A stretch of 33,719 bases of DNA. Source: an uncultured Sphingomonas sp. GTDB lineage: Bacteria > Pseudomonadota > Alphaproteobacteria > Sphingomonadales > Sphingomonadaceae. Below the pieces are notes generated by a model. It was given only the letters and a program-made list of their open reading frames with translations, was not told where the DNA came from and made no database searches. The stretch lies in assembly GCF_902806265.1 (NCBI RefSeq), contig NZ_CADCVZ010000034.1, forward strand, positions 1 through 33,719. Reading direction: 5' to 3'. Shown in pieces: positions 1 through 7,302 of this stretch; positions within the stretch are counted from its first letter, which is position 1, and each line of letters begins with the position of its first letter. A program made the translations under genes and the position numbers.

Positions 1-201
1 CGGAGGTCGCGATACGCGTTCTTGAGCCGCGATCCTATGCCGACCCCGTGCTCACTTAGGCTTATCAGGAGGTTACTTGGGGATAGTGTAGCCTGGACCT
101 CACTTGCTGATCCATTCCAATCATGATTGCACTTGATTTCGCATCTCCGAGGCTAGCCTCTACGTTAAGTAACAGCTGTTATCTTGGATAGGGGTTAAGC
201 C

Positions 202-396
202 GTGACTCTGATCGGCGGACTGATTGGCCTAGTGGTGGTTATACTTGCGGCCATCGACCTCATTAGCAGCTACGCGAAGCATAAGCCTGTGGCGCTTTCA
301 AGGAACGCGGTTGAAGACTTGATGGCTTTCCAGAGCGGGACCTGGGCAACCCGCCGACGGTCACCGCGGAATATTACACGCGTAAGTGAGCGGTAA
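202..396 (+). CDS. possible small single-pass membrane protein
   Basis: Seen: a 64-codon frame opening with GTG, preceded by an AGGGG-like ribosome binding sequence about eight bases upstream. Residues 3-24 are strongly hydrophobic (MTLIGGLIGLVVVILAAIDL), then a basic tail. This is the only frame in the first 980 bases with both a plausible RBS and a sensible protein-like start. I do not recognise the family. The C-terminal half is Arg-rich and could be read-through of non-coding DNA. It lies in lower-GC DNA upstream of the recombinase trio. Most likely either a small element-borne membrane peptide or a chance ORF. Confidence 0.25.
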   Translation: MTLIGGLIGLVVVILAAIDLISSYAKHKPVALSRNAVEDLMAFQSGTWATRRRSPRNITRVSER

Positions 397-980
397 ATGG
401 CGTAGGTTTCTCTGGAGCCCTCCGATTGATGCTCACTGCCCGCACTCAGCGGCCGGTTCCATAAACGACTGTGGGGACCAACGTGGGTAGACTCGGAGAG
501 CTTCGCCACAGACCCTAGTTGTTTCAAAATCTTAGCAGTCCCCGAAGGCGGACACCCCATCTACCCTGCCGGAGGCTAAACGGCAGTACGTTACGCGATG
601 TCTGCTTTATAAGCTCGGCGTCGGGGTGCGAGCGGCTGGAATGGGCGCTAAGCCGCTCAAATCTTGGCGCGGACGAACGTCCGCCATTCGCGTCAGCTGA
701 TCCGAAACCAGCCGTTCCGCTTCCCACCAATAGCAGACACTAGGCGACGGTGGACGAGCGTCCGCTTCCCGGCTGCCGCGGGACGACGTCAACGGCGGGG
801 TTAGGCCCAAACCCCGCGCCATCAGCATGATAGGACTGGACTACACGCCTGAACAGAGCGTTGGTCACCTTGTGAGACGAGCCCACCTCGGCGCGGGCCT
901 CATCGCCCCGATCGACTGATCTTCGGGGCTTCGGCTCGTGGGAGCAGGCCATCTCGTGCCTGAGCTCATGGAGACCGAAG
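397..980. other. gene-poor accessory DNA with small palindromes
   Basis: No convincing gene seen on either strand; the open frames here are short, of odd composition and lack ribosome binding sites. The stretch is visibly less GC-rich than the chromosomal genes to the right. It holds an inverted pair TGTCTGC (599-605) and GCAGACA (733-739) bracketing about 140 bp, and two copies of a palindrome with core GGACG-NN-CGTCC. It ends in the leader of the DUF3489 gene, where GGAG lies about eight bases before the ATG. Confidence 0.5.
669..763. repeat. two copies of a GGACG-NN-CGTCC palindrome
   Basis: Seen: a perfect 7-2-7 palindrome GCGGACG-AA-CGTCCGC at 669-684, and a second copy GGACG-AG-CGTCC at 752-763. 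The two share 13 of 14 bases from GGACG through CCGC and are 81 bp apart in the same orientation, upstream of the DUF3489-DUF2924-recombinase genes. They could be operator sites, recombinase accessory sites, or the arms of a degenerate dispersed intergenic element. Function is not known. Confidence 0.4.
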
Positions 981-1298
981 ATGACCGACCTTAACAACTC
1001 GACCGACTCAGCCAATCAGCCTGCACCGCCTGCTCGCGTTATGAGCGCGGGCGATCCGCCCGCACCGGCGCCTGCCACATCGAAGTCTGACAGCGTTGCG
1101 AAGCTGCTTCGCCGGGCCAAGGGCGCCACCATCGCGGAGATGCAGGAGGCGACTACCTGGCAGCCGCACAGCGTACGAGCGTTCCTCTCAGGGCTGCGCA
1201 AGAAGGGTTCGGTCCTGAGCAAGGAGCAGCGCAAGTCGGGCGAAACGACGTACCGGCTGGCGAGCAAGTCAGCCCCGGCAGCCGCAGCCGATGCATAA
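981..1298 (+). CDS. DUF3489 domain protein (recombinase-associated)
   Basis: A 105-residue protein. Residues 1-35 are a Ser/Pro/Ala-rich, probably disordered leader; residues 36-95 hold the DUF3489 region, recognisable by KGATIAEMQEATTWQPHSVR followed by a GLRKKG stretch. The pattern of short helices and a basic turn resembles a winged-helix DNA-binding fold (inference). The ATG is preceded by GGAG about eight bases upstream. Its stop codon lies inside the next gene (8-bp overlap), so the two are probably translationally coupled. In alphaproteobacteria DUF3489 genes commonly sit just before DUF2924 and a large serine recombinase, as here. No function is established that I know of; an accessory DNA-binding or directionality role is only a guess. 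Confidence 0.85.
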   Translation: MTDLNNSTDSANQPAPPARVMSAGDPPAPAPATSKSDSVAKLLRRAKGATIAEMQEATTWQPHSVRAFLSGLRKKGSVLSKEQRKSGETTYRLASKSAPAAAADA

Positions 1299-1752
1299 GC
1301 TTGCGCAGAAGATTGAAGCGCTCGGCCGGATGAGTCCGGCCGAGCTGCGCTGCCTCTGGCGGGACACCTTCAAGCAAGCGGCACCGGACATCAGTCCTGA
1401 CCTGATGGGCCGAGCCATCGCCTATCGATGGCAAGAGCGGCAGCATGGCGGTCTGCCAGCACCTGCTACCCGCGACATCGCTCGGCTGACGCGCTTGCTG
1501 GTCCGGACCGGCACACTGGAAGCTACTGATGAGCTGAGCCTCAAGCCGGGCACGCGGCTGGTGCGCGACTGGAATGGCCGAACGCTCAACGTGCTTGTTT
1601 GCGAGAAGGGCTTTGAACTGGATGGGCGACGGTACGGCTCCCTGACGCAGATCGCTCAGGAAGTGACCGGCACGCGCTGGTCAGGTCCGCGCTTCTTCGG
1701 ACTGAAGAAGCGGAAGGCACCGCCGCCAAGGCGAGCATCTGTCGATGCGTGA
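1291..1752 (+). CDS. DUF2924 domain protein (recombinase-associated)
   Basis: A 153-residue protein matching DUF2924. Recognisable parts are the N-terminal LGRMSPAELRCLWRDTF segment (about residues 12-28), a helical AYRWQERQHGG section (about 46-56), and the C-terminal block GTRLVRDWNGRTLNVLVCEKG (about 86-107) leading to GRRYGSLTQIAQEVTGTRWSGPRFFGL. The last block, 'wanted to do X if GTRW', looks like a small nucleic-acid-binding domain with a conserved Trp-Ser-Gly-Pro turn. It overlaps the DUF3489 gene by 8 bp (ATGCATAA) and the recombinase gene by 8 bp (ATGCGTGA), a strong sign of a single translationally coupled unit. No biochemical role is known to me; the constant partnership with the recombinase suggests a cofactor. 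Confidence 0.88.
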   Translation: MHKLAQKIEALGRMSPAELRCLWRDTFKQAAPDISPDLMGRAIAYRWQERQHGGLPAPATRDIARLTRLLVRTGTLEATDELSLKPGTRLVRDWNGRTLNVLVCEKGFELDGRRYGSLTQIAQEVTGTRWSGPRFFGLKKRKAPPPRRASVDA

Positions 1753-3379
1753 TCGCCCGAGCCGTTGCGCCATCTACACGCGCAAGTCGACCGACGAGGG
1801 ACTCGAGCAGGAGTTCAACAGCCTCCATGCACAGCGGGAAGCCTGTGCTGCGTACATCCTCAGCCAGAAGCACGAGGGCTGGCAGCTGCTGCCCGAGTTT
1901 TACGACGATGGGGGCTATTCCGGCGGCACCATGGAGCGGCCCGGCCTCAAGCAGCTCATGGCTGATGTGCAGGCCGGCAAGATCGACGTGATCGTCGTCT
2001 ACAAGGTCGACCGGCTCACCCGTAGTCTCGCCGACTTCGCCAAGATCGTCGAGGTGCTCGATCGAGCCGGTGCCTCGTTCGTCAGCGTCACTCAAGCCTT
2101 CAACACCACCACGAGCATGGGCCGGCTGACGCTCAACGTGCTGCTGAGCTTTGCTCAGTTCGAGAGGGAGGTCACGGGCGAGCGCATCCGCGACAAGGTG
2201 GCTGCATCCAAGAAGAAGGGCATGTGGATGGGAGGTCCAGTGCCGCTTGGCTACGTGGTGCAGGATCGCAAGCTGGTCATCGCTGAGCCTGAGGCTGCAA
2301 CGGTGCGGCACATCTTCGAACGCTATGCCGCACTAGGCTCCATGCCAGTTCTCACAGAGGAGCTTAGCGAGCGAGGCATCCGAACCAAGCTGCGCGCCTT
2401 CAAGGATGGACGGCAGTTCGGCGGTGTCCCCTTCACCATAGGGCCCTTGAGCCACCTGCTGAACAACCCGGTTTACGTCGGCGAGGTCCGCCACAAGGGG
2501 GTGTCCCACCCTGGCCAGCACGAGCCGGTCGTCCCGCGAGCCCTGTGGGAGACAGTCCAATCCATCCTCGCGAGCAATCGGGTTAAGCGCCGCATTGCTG
2601 GAAAGGGGAGGGCGCCCAGCCTGCTCACCGGCATGCTGCGGGACGCCAAGGGCCGACTGATGTCGCCGACCTACGCAGTCAAGGAGACCCGCCGCTACCG
2701 CTACTACGTCAGCAGGGCTCGGCGGGGAGAGCACCTGCCAAACGATCGCAAGACCCGAGTGCCCGCTGGCGAGCTTGAGCGAGTGGTGGTCGAGCAGCTT
2801 GTCGGATGGTTGCATCGCGAGAACTCGACCGCAAGCGATGGCTCGGCTGCCGAGGTCGAAGAGGGAAGGGCAGAGCGGCTGTCGTTGGCAACGCAGCTTG
2901 AGCAGAGCTCGCTGCAGCAGCGTCGAGAACTGCTCCTGCAGCACAACGCCGCGGTTGAACTTGGGGCCGGGAAGATCCGTATCAGCCTAGCTGTTCCGCA
3001 CGCCGACTTAGAACAGCCATTACGCATGATGATCGAGGTCGACGCTAAGTTCGTTGATCGCGGTTCAGACCTCCGGCTGATGATCGCGCCGGACGGCAGC
3101 TACGGCTCGCGCAAGCCAGATGCCGTGCTGCTGAAGCTGCTTATGCATGCGTTCGCCGCCCGAGATGCTCTCCTCTCCGGCAAGCCCGATCCACTTACCT
3201 TAAACTACAGTCCGCTTCACCAGAGCCGGCTCGCTCGCCTGAGCTACCTGGCACCGGACATCGTCCGCGCCATCATCGAAGGACGGCAGCCTCCCGCGCT
3301 CAGCGGGCGGCGGCTGCTCCGCGCAGCAGACCTGCCGTTCGACTGGCAAGGCCAGCGCGCGCTGCTTGGCTTCGCCTAA
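1745..3379 (+). CDS. large serine recombinase, zinc-ribbon cysteines absent
   Basis: A 544-residue site-specific recombinase. Residues 8-150 are the resolvase catalytic domain: IYTRKS places the nucleophile at Ser15, and VVYKVDRLTRSLADF is the conserved Arg-containing active-site helix. The recombinase (PF07508-type) domain follows at about 160-290 (VPLGYVV, then LLNNPVYVGEVRHKG). At about 300-330, where many relatives carry a Cys4 zinc ribbon, the sequence is LLTGMLRDAKGRLMSPTY and RRYRYYVS with no cysteine; the last Cys in the whole protein is at about residue 34. A C-terminal segment YLAPDIVRAIIEGRQPP to LPFDWQGQRALLGF resembles a helix-turn-helix tail seen in this subfamily. It would cut and rejoin DNA at attachment sites. 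It ends about 220 bp from the 3' end of tRNA-Thr. Confidence 0.93.
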   Translation: MRDRPSRCAIYTRKSTDEGLEQEFNSLHAQREACAAYILSQKHEGWQLLPEFYDDGGYSGGTMERPGLKQLMADVQAGKIDVIVVYKVDRLTRSLADFAKIVEVLDRAGASFVSVTQAFNTTTSMGRLTLNVLLSFAQFEREVTGERIRDKVAASKKKGMWMGGPVPLGYVVQDRKLVIAEPEAATVRHIFERYAALGSMPVLTEELSERGIRTKLRAFKDGRQFGGVPFTIGPLSHLLNNPVYVGEVRHKGVSHPGQHEPVVPRALWETVQSILASNRVKRRIAGKGRAPSLLTGMLRDAKGRLMSPTYAVKETRRYRYYVSRARRGEHLPNDRKTRVPAGELERVVVEQLVGWLHRENSTASDGSAAEVEEGRAERLSLATQLEQSSLQQRRELLLQHNAAVELGAGKIRISLAVPHADLEQPLRMMIEVDAKFVDRGSDLRLMIAPDGSYGSRKPDAVLLKLLMHAFAARDALLSGKPDPLTLNYSPLHQSRLARLSYLAPDIVRAIIEGRQPPALSGRRLLRAADLPFDWQGQRALLGFA

Positions 3380-3386
3380 GCCCCAC

Positions 3387-3419
3387 CATCAGCAGCTGAT
3401 GCACCATCGTTCGTGCATC
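3387..3419. repeat. nested palindromes just after the recombinase
   Basis: Seen: a perfect 7-1-7 palindrome CATCAGC-A-GCTGATG at 3387-3401, overlapping a second stem GATGCAC (3398-3404) with GTGCATC (3413-3419) across an 8-base loop. The two stems compete for the same GATG bases. They begin 8 bp after the recombinase stop codon. Without a T-run they are not a classical terminator; a recombinase binding or attachment site, or a weak terminator, are alternatives. Confidence 0.45.
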
Positions 3420-3601
3420 GCATCCGTGGCCAGCTTTTCAGGGGGTCGGAGACTTTGGGCATGATCGCACTTCGCGAGCGCGCCTCAAGAGGGTCTCTGG
3501 CCACGCGAGCGCATCAGCAGCAGGCGTAAGCCTCGGACATTGCGCCACTATTCGCCAGCCGTGCTTTGTGGCCTACCCTGGTGGCGAGAGACTGGAGTGC
3601 G

Positions 3602-3677
3602 TGGTGCCGGTTGCAGGGATCGAACCCGCGACCTTCGGTTTACAAAACCGCTGCTCTACCAGCTGAGCTAAACCGGC
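3602..3677 (-). tRNA. tRNA-Thr (anticodon TGT)
   Basis: On the minus strand a 76-base cloverleaf can be folded by eye: acceptor arm GCCGGTT pairing with AACCGGC, D-arm GCTC/GAGC, anticodon loop TTTGTAA giving anticodon TGT (threonine, ACA codons), T-arm GCGGG/CCTGC with a TTCGATC loop, discriminator A and an encoded CCA. The 5' end is 17 bp from the DUF429-like gene on the same strand, so the two may share a transcript. The 3' end faces the recombinase module, the usual side for element insertion. Confidence 0.95.
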
Positions 3678-3694
3678 CCTAGGCGGCTCATGCG

Positions 3695-4549
3695 TCAGAT
3701 GATGCCGAACGTCCACCCCTCCGTCCAGGCGAGCTCCGGCGTGAGGCCTTCCGGCGCGAAGGCTCGCGGGTTGCGGGCATGGGCGCGCATGCCGGCGGCG
3801 GTGACCAGGGCGTCGGTCTGGTGGTCGTTAGGCTCGAAGCGGAGGCGGGTCAGCGGGCTGCCGAGACCTGCCAGCGCGCGGCCCAAGTCGGCGCGGGTGC
3901 GCAGCTTGGTGCCGGGCAGGCCGGCGTTTCGCAAGTAGATGCGGGTGTAGATTTCGACCACGACGCTGCCTCCGGGCGGCGGGAGCGGGTCCATCGGCCA
4001 GATGGCGACATGGGGCGCGGTGCGATGGAGCAGGCGCATGCCGGAGAAGCTCGCCTTGGCGACCTGCGCCGCGCCGATCGCGTCGTAGGCGGACGCGGTC
4101 TTGCGGCCGCCCTGCGCATTGAGGCGGGCGTCGCATTGGCGGAAGCGCACGAAGTCGGCCTTCACGCCCTCGGCGATGCCGAAGTAGAAGTGGCGGCGGT
4201 GCACCTGTTCTAGGAAGCTGGCTGCGCCGAGGTCGTCGTCAGGCGCTTGCGCATCGACATAGGCCCAGAAGTCGCGGGCGTTGTCCGGAACGTCCAGCTC
4301 ACCCGGCAGGTAGGCGCCGCGCTCGGCGAAGGGCGGGGCGAAGCTGAAGTCGAAGCCGAACAGGGTTGGCTCGCGGGCGGCCTGGCTAAGCAGCCAGTCG
4401 GCGACTTCCTCCCGCGACCAGAGGTGGTCTGCGCGAACGAGGCGCGGAGCCGCCTCGCCTCGAGCCTCCGCAATCGCGATGCCCTTGTGCCGCCGCCCCT
4501 TCGCGCCCGACCAGTCGATCGCGACGTAGGCCGCAAAGCGATCGCTCAA
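3695..4549 (-). CDS. DUF429-type predicted RNase H-like protein
   Basis: A 284-residue cytoplasmic protein. The N-terminus YVAIDWSGAKGRRHKGIAIA and the later FGFDFSFAPPF (about residues 64-74) match the pattern of DUF429-like proteins, which are predicted to have an RNase H fold with acidic active-site residues; here D12 and D67 would be candidates. The rest carries no motif I can name. The likely start is TTG, and the first four bases (TTGA) overlap the stop codon of the upstream channel-like gene, which supports this start and suggests coupled translation. Function and substrate are unknown; family assignment rests on the N-terminal pattern only. Confidence 0.6.
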   Translation of the reverse strand: MSDRFAAYVAIDWSGAKGRRHKGIAIAEARGEAAPRLVRADHLWSREEVADWLLSQAAREPTLFGFDFSFAPPFAERGAYLPGELDVPDNARDFWAYVDAQAPDDDLGAASFLEQVHRRHFYFGIAEGVKADFVRFRQCDARLNAQGGRKTASAYDAIGAAQVAKASFSGMRLLHRTAPHVAIWPMDPLPPPGGSVVVEIYTRIYLRNAGLPGTKLRTRADLGRALAGLGSPLTRLRFEPNDHQTDALVTAAGMRAHARNPRAFAPEGLTPELAWTEGWTFGII

Positions 4550-5862
4550 GCGGGTGGGGGCTCGTCTTCGCGAACCCAGTTGGTGCCCTGCAGTCGGCGA
4601 GGAGTCTGCGGCGGGTTCGTGTCGGAGGGCGGGGGCACGCGGTCGGCGTATTGGCTGAGGATCCGCGCTGCCGCGTCGCGCCCGCCGAGCCCGAAGGCCA
4701 GTGCTGCCGCGACTGCCACCGCGCCCAGGATCAGCCCAAACGCGAGCACCACGATCTCGTTGGCGAGGTCCATGAAGCTCAGGCCGACGAAGGCGAACAA
4801 GGCGATGATCGAGTAGCGGACGAAGCTCTGGGCATAGCCGCCCTCGCCCGTGCCGCTGCCGACCAGGTTGGAGATGATGCGGGCCAGGAAGATGCCGACG
4901 ACGATGATCAGCGTACCGAAGATCACCTTGCCGCCGAGCTCGGTCACCTGGGCAAGGAAGATGGCGACCGTGCCGCCGCCAAGCTGCTTAGCGGCCTCGA
5001 TGGCCGCAAACAGCATGATGGCGGTAAAGGCGACGTTGGCGACGACGCGGCTTGGGGCGGTGGTCGCCGGAACCACCCCAGTGGAGCGGATCGCGTCGTC
5101 GAAGCCAGTCGGCGGAAGCACGCTCTCGATGATCGACTTGACGAACTTGGCCGCGACATAGGCGATGCCGAGCCACAGGGCCGCCGTGAGGATCCGCGGG
5201 ATCGCGGCCGAGATCTGGTTCAGCATGTTGATCGCCGGGCCGGAGATCGCCTCGATCTGCAGTACCTGCAGCGCGGCGATCGCCACCGGGATGATGATCA
5301 GTGCGAACACCAGTATGCCAGCGGCGCGGGCGAGACTGGCCCGGCTCGCACCCGGCGCCGTGCCGGGGGGAACCGCGTCGGGGCTGGTGCGGACGGTGCT
5401 TGGATGATCGCCGAGGCCGGCGCGCGCCATCCAGCCGTCGACGTTGGCGGCGGTGAGCAGCGTTTCCACCAGCCGCCGGACGATCCGCGCGACGATCAGG
5501 CCTACGAAGAAAATCAGCCCCGCGCCGAGCAGCCGCGGCAGGAAGTTGAAGATGTCGTTGGTGAGCGCGTTAATCGGCTGCAGGATCTGCCCGAGCTGCA
5601 GATACTGAAGCGCGGCCATGATGCCGACCAGCCAGATGATCAGCTTGGCAACGGTGCCCAGCTGCTGACCGATGGTCTCGTGCTGGTCGCCGGGCGTGTG
5701 CTTCTGGAGGGCAGGGGTGCGCGACACGGCGCGGGAGATCGCCCAAGAGACCGCGCGGGCGACGATCCAGGTGACCAGCAGGATGATCAGCGCGACGAGG
5801 ACCTTGGGTCCCCACAAGGTCAGCTGGTCCTGCCAGTAGGCGCGCGCCGGCGAGTCGTACAT
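4546..5862 (-). CDS. mechanosensitive-channel-like protein (conserved TM helix family)
   Basis: An inner-membrane protein of 438 residues. I place the start at the ATG at 5862 (MYDSPARAYW), because AGGAGAG lies six bases upstream; the frame extends further back but into rarA. About nine hydrophobic segments are visible. Three of them are repeats of one pattern: LLGAGLIFFVGLIVARIVRR near residue 110, a relative near 240 (LWLGIAYVAAKFV), and GTLIIVVGIFLARIISNLV near 330. This matches the 'conserved TM helix' (PF05552) repeats of MscS-related proteins. The beta-domain and C-terminal vestibule of true MscS channels are absent, so gating and conductance cannot be assumed. It lies 25 bp downstream of rarA and overlaps the next gene by 4 bp, so the three may form an operon. 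Confidence 0.82.
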   Translation of the reverse strand: MYDSPARAYWQDQLTLWGPKVLVALIILLVTWIVARAVSWAISRAVSRTPALQKHTPGDQHETIGQQLGTVAKLIIWLVGIMAALQYLQLGQILQPINALTNDIFNFLPRLLGAGLIFFVGLIVARIVRRLVETLLTAANVDGWMARAGLGDHPSTVRTSPDAVPPGTAPGASRASLARAAGILVFALIIIPVAIAALQVLQIEAISGPAINMLNQISAAIPRILTAALWLGIAYVAAKFVKSIIESVLPPTGFDDAIRSTGVVPATTAPSRVVANVAFTAIMLFAAIEAAKQLGGGTVAIFLAQVTELGGKVIFGTLIIVVGIFLARIISNLVGSGTGEGGYAQSFVRYSIIALFAFVGLSFMDLANEIVVLAFGLILGAVAVAAALAFGLGGRDAAARILSQYADRVPPPSDTNPPQTPRRLQGTNWVREDEPPPA

Positions 5863-5887
5863 GATTCTCTCCTGCTCAGTGCCGACG

Positions 5888-7219
5888 TCAACCGCCGCCT
5901 TGGTCTTTGGTTTCGCGCAGCTGCTGCCAGTAGCGCAGGCGTTCGCGCAGCTTGGTCTCGAAGCCGCGGTCCACCGGCTCGTAGAAGGTCTGCGCCGCCA
6001 TCTGCTCGGGCCAGTAGCTCTGGCCGGAAAAGGCGTCCGCCGTGTCATGGTCGTAGGCGTAGCCCTGGCCGTAGCCGAGCTCCTTCATCAACTTGGTCGG
6101 CTTGTTGAGGATGTGGGCGGGCGGCTGGAGTGAGCCCGTTTCCTTGGCGGCGCGCCAGGCGGCCTTTTGCGCGGTGTAGGCGGCGTTCGATTTCGGTGCG
6201 GTGGCGAGATACAGGCAGGCCTGAACGATCGCCAGCTCGCCCTCCGGTGAACCGAGGAAGTCGTAGGCGTCCTTGGCGGCAAGGCACTGCACCAGCGCCT
6301 GCGGGTCGGCGAGGCCGATGTCCTCGACCGCGGCGCGGGTCAGGCGGCGGAGCAGGAACAGCGGCTCTTCGCCCGCGGTCAGCATGCGCGCCAGATAATA
6401 GAGGGCGGCGTGAGGGTCGGAGCCGCGGATGCTTTTGTGAAGCGCGGAGATGAGGTTGTAATGGCCGTCGCGATCCTTGTCGTACACGGCCACGCGGCGC
6501 TGCAGGAAGCCGGCGAGGGCGGCCGGGTCGAGCGCGCTTTCCAGCGCGACGTCGAACAGCGTCTCAGCCTGGTTGAGGAGGAAGCGGCCGTCGCCGTCGG
6601 CGCTGGCGACCAGCGCGTCGCGCGCTTGCGGCGTGAGCGGCAGCGGGCGGCCGACCAGCACCTCCGCCCGGTCCAGCAGCTTGCACAGGGCGGCGTGGTC
6701 CAGCCGGTGAAGGATCAGCACCTGACAGCGGGACAGCAGAGCGGCATTCAGTTCGAAGCTGGGATTCTCGGTCGTCGCCCCGACCAGGATAACGGTGCCG
6801 TCCTCGACATAGGGGAGGAAACCGTCCTGCTGGGCGCGGTTGAAGCGGTGGATCTCGTCCACGAACAGCAAGGTGCGGCGGCCGAGCCGGGCATGGTCGC
6901 GCGCTTGGGCGAACACCTTCTTGAGGTCGGCCACTCCCGAGAAGACCGCGGACAATGCCACGAACTGCAGCCCGACGGCGTCCGCCAGCAGGCGCGCGAT
7001 GCTGGTTTTGCCGGTGCCGGGCGGGCCCCACAGGATCAGCGAGGAGAGCTTGCCCGCGGAGACCATCCGGCCGAGCGCTCCGTCCGGGCCGGTGAGATGC
7101 TCCTGCCCTACGACCTCGCCCAGCGAGGCTGGCCGGAGCCGGTCAGCGAGCGGCGCGGCCTCTACCGGCAGAGCGGCCGGCGCGTCGGCCTGGAAGAGGT
7201 CCGCCATGGCTGGAGCCAT
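5888..7219 (-). CDS. rarA: replication-associated recombination ATPase RarA (MgsA)
   Basis: A 443-residue AAA+ ATPase of the clamp-loader type, acting at stalled replication forks. Walker A is GPPGTGKT (residues 65-72), Walker B is LLFVDEIHRF with D121 and E122, followed by sensor 1 in GATTENPSF. The C-terminal half matches the MgsA/RarA tetramerisation region: GSDPHAALYYLARML, RLTRAAVEDIGLADPQAL, and YGQGYAYDHD near the end. Length is usual for the family. The chosen ATG at 7219 has AGAGG about ten bases upstream; a second in-frame ATG four codons in has no RBS. It is divergent from the padR gene across 83 bp and leads into the channel-like gene. RarA suppresses recombination and remodels forks with single-strand DNA binding protein in other bacteria (known of the family). 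Confidence 0.95.
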   Translation of the reverse strand: MAPAMADLFQADAPAALPVEAAPLADRLRPASLGEVVGQEHLTGPDGALGRMVSAGKLSSLILWGPPGTGKTSIARLLADAVGLQFVALSAVFSGVADLKKVFAQARDHARLGRRTLLFVDEIHRFNRAQQDGFLPYVEDGTVILVGATTENPSFELNAALLSRCQVLILHRLDHAALCKLLDRAEVLVGRPLPLTPQARDALVASADGDGRFLLNQAETLFDVALESALDPAALAGFLQRRVAVYDKDRDGHYNLISALHKSIRGSDPHAALYYLARMLTAGEEPLFLLRRLTRAAVEDIGLADPQALVQCLAAKDAYDFLGSPEGELAIVQACLYLATAPKSNAAYTAQKAAWRAAKETGSLQPPAHILNKPTKLMKELGYGQGYAYDHDTADAFSGQSYWPEQMAAQTFYEPVDRGFETKLRERLRYWQQLRETKDQGGG

Positions 7220-7260
7220 AAGCCCGGGCCTCTTTTTACGCTAGACATCTTGCGCTTCGC

Positions 7261-7285
7261 TGCATCTAAGATATATCTCGATGCA
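7261..7285. promoter_or_regulatory. palindromic operator for the PadR regulator
   Basis: In the 83-bp gap between rarA and padR lies the perfect palindrome AGATATATCT (7269-7278), itself flanked by an outer inverted pair TGCATC (7261-7266) and GATGCA (7280-7285). The block sits 18 bp before the padR ATG, at a position where binding would block its promoter or leader. It is strikingly AT-rich against its surroundings. PadR proteins usually bind such dyads in their own promoters; autoregulation is therefore inferred, with possible effect on rarA. Confidence 0.6.
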
Positions 7286-7302
7286 TCAAGCAGGAGATTA
7301 GC

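Noticed and set aside
1-3600. Second copy of the tRNA-Thr 3' end as an attachment repeat
   Set aside because: Scanning for the T-arm and acceptor-end sequence on both strands found no match in this part of the window.
4651-6108. Long plus-strand open frame antisense to the channel-like gene and rarA
   Set aside because: It is the shadow of a GC-rich gene on the other strand: rich in Asp/Gly/Arg/Gln with no motif, and it crosses two real genes.
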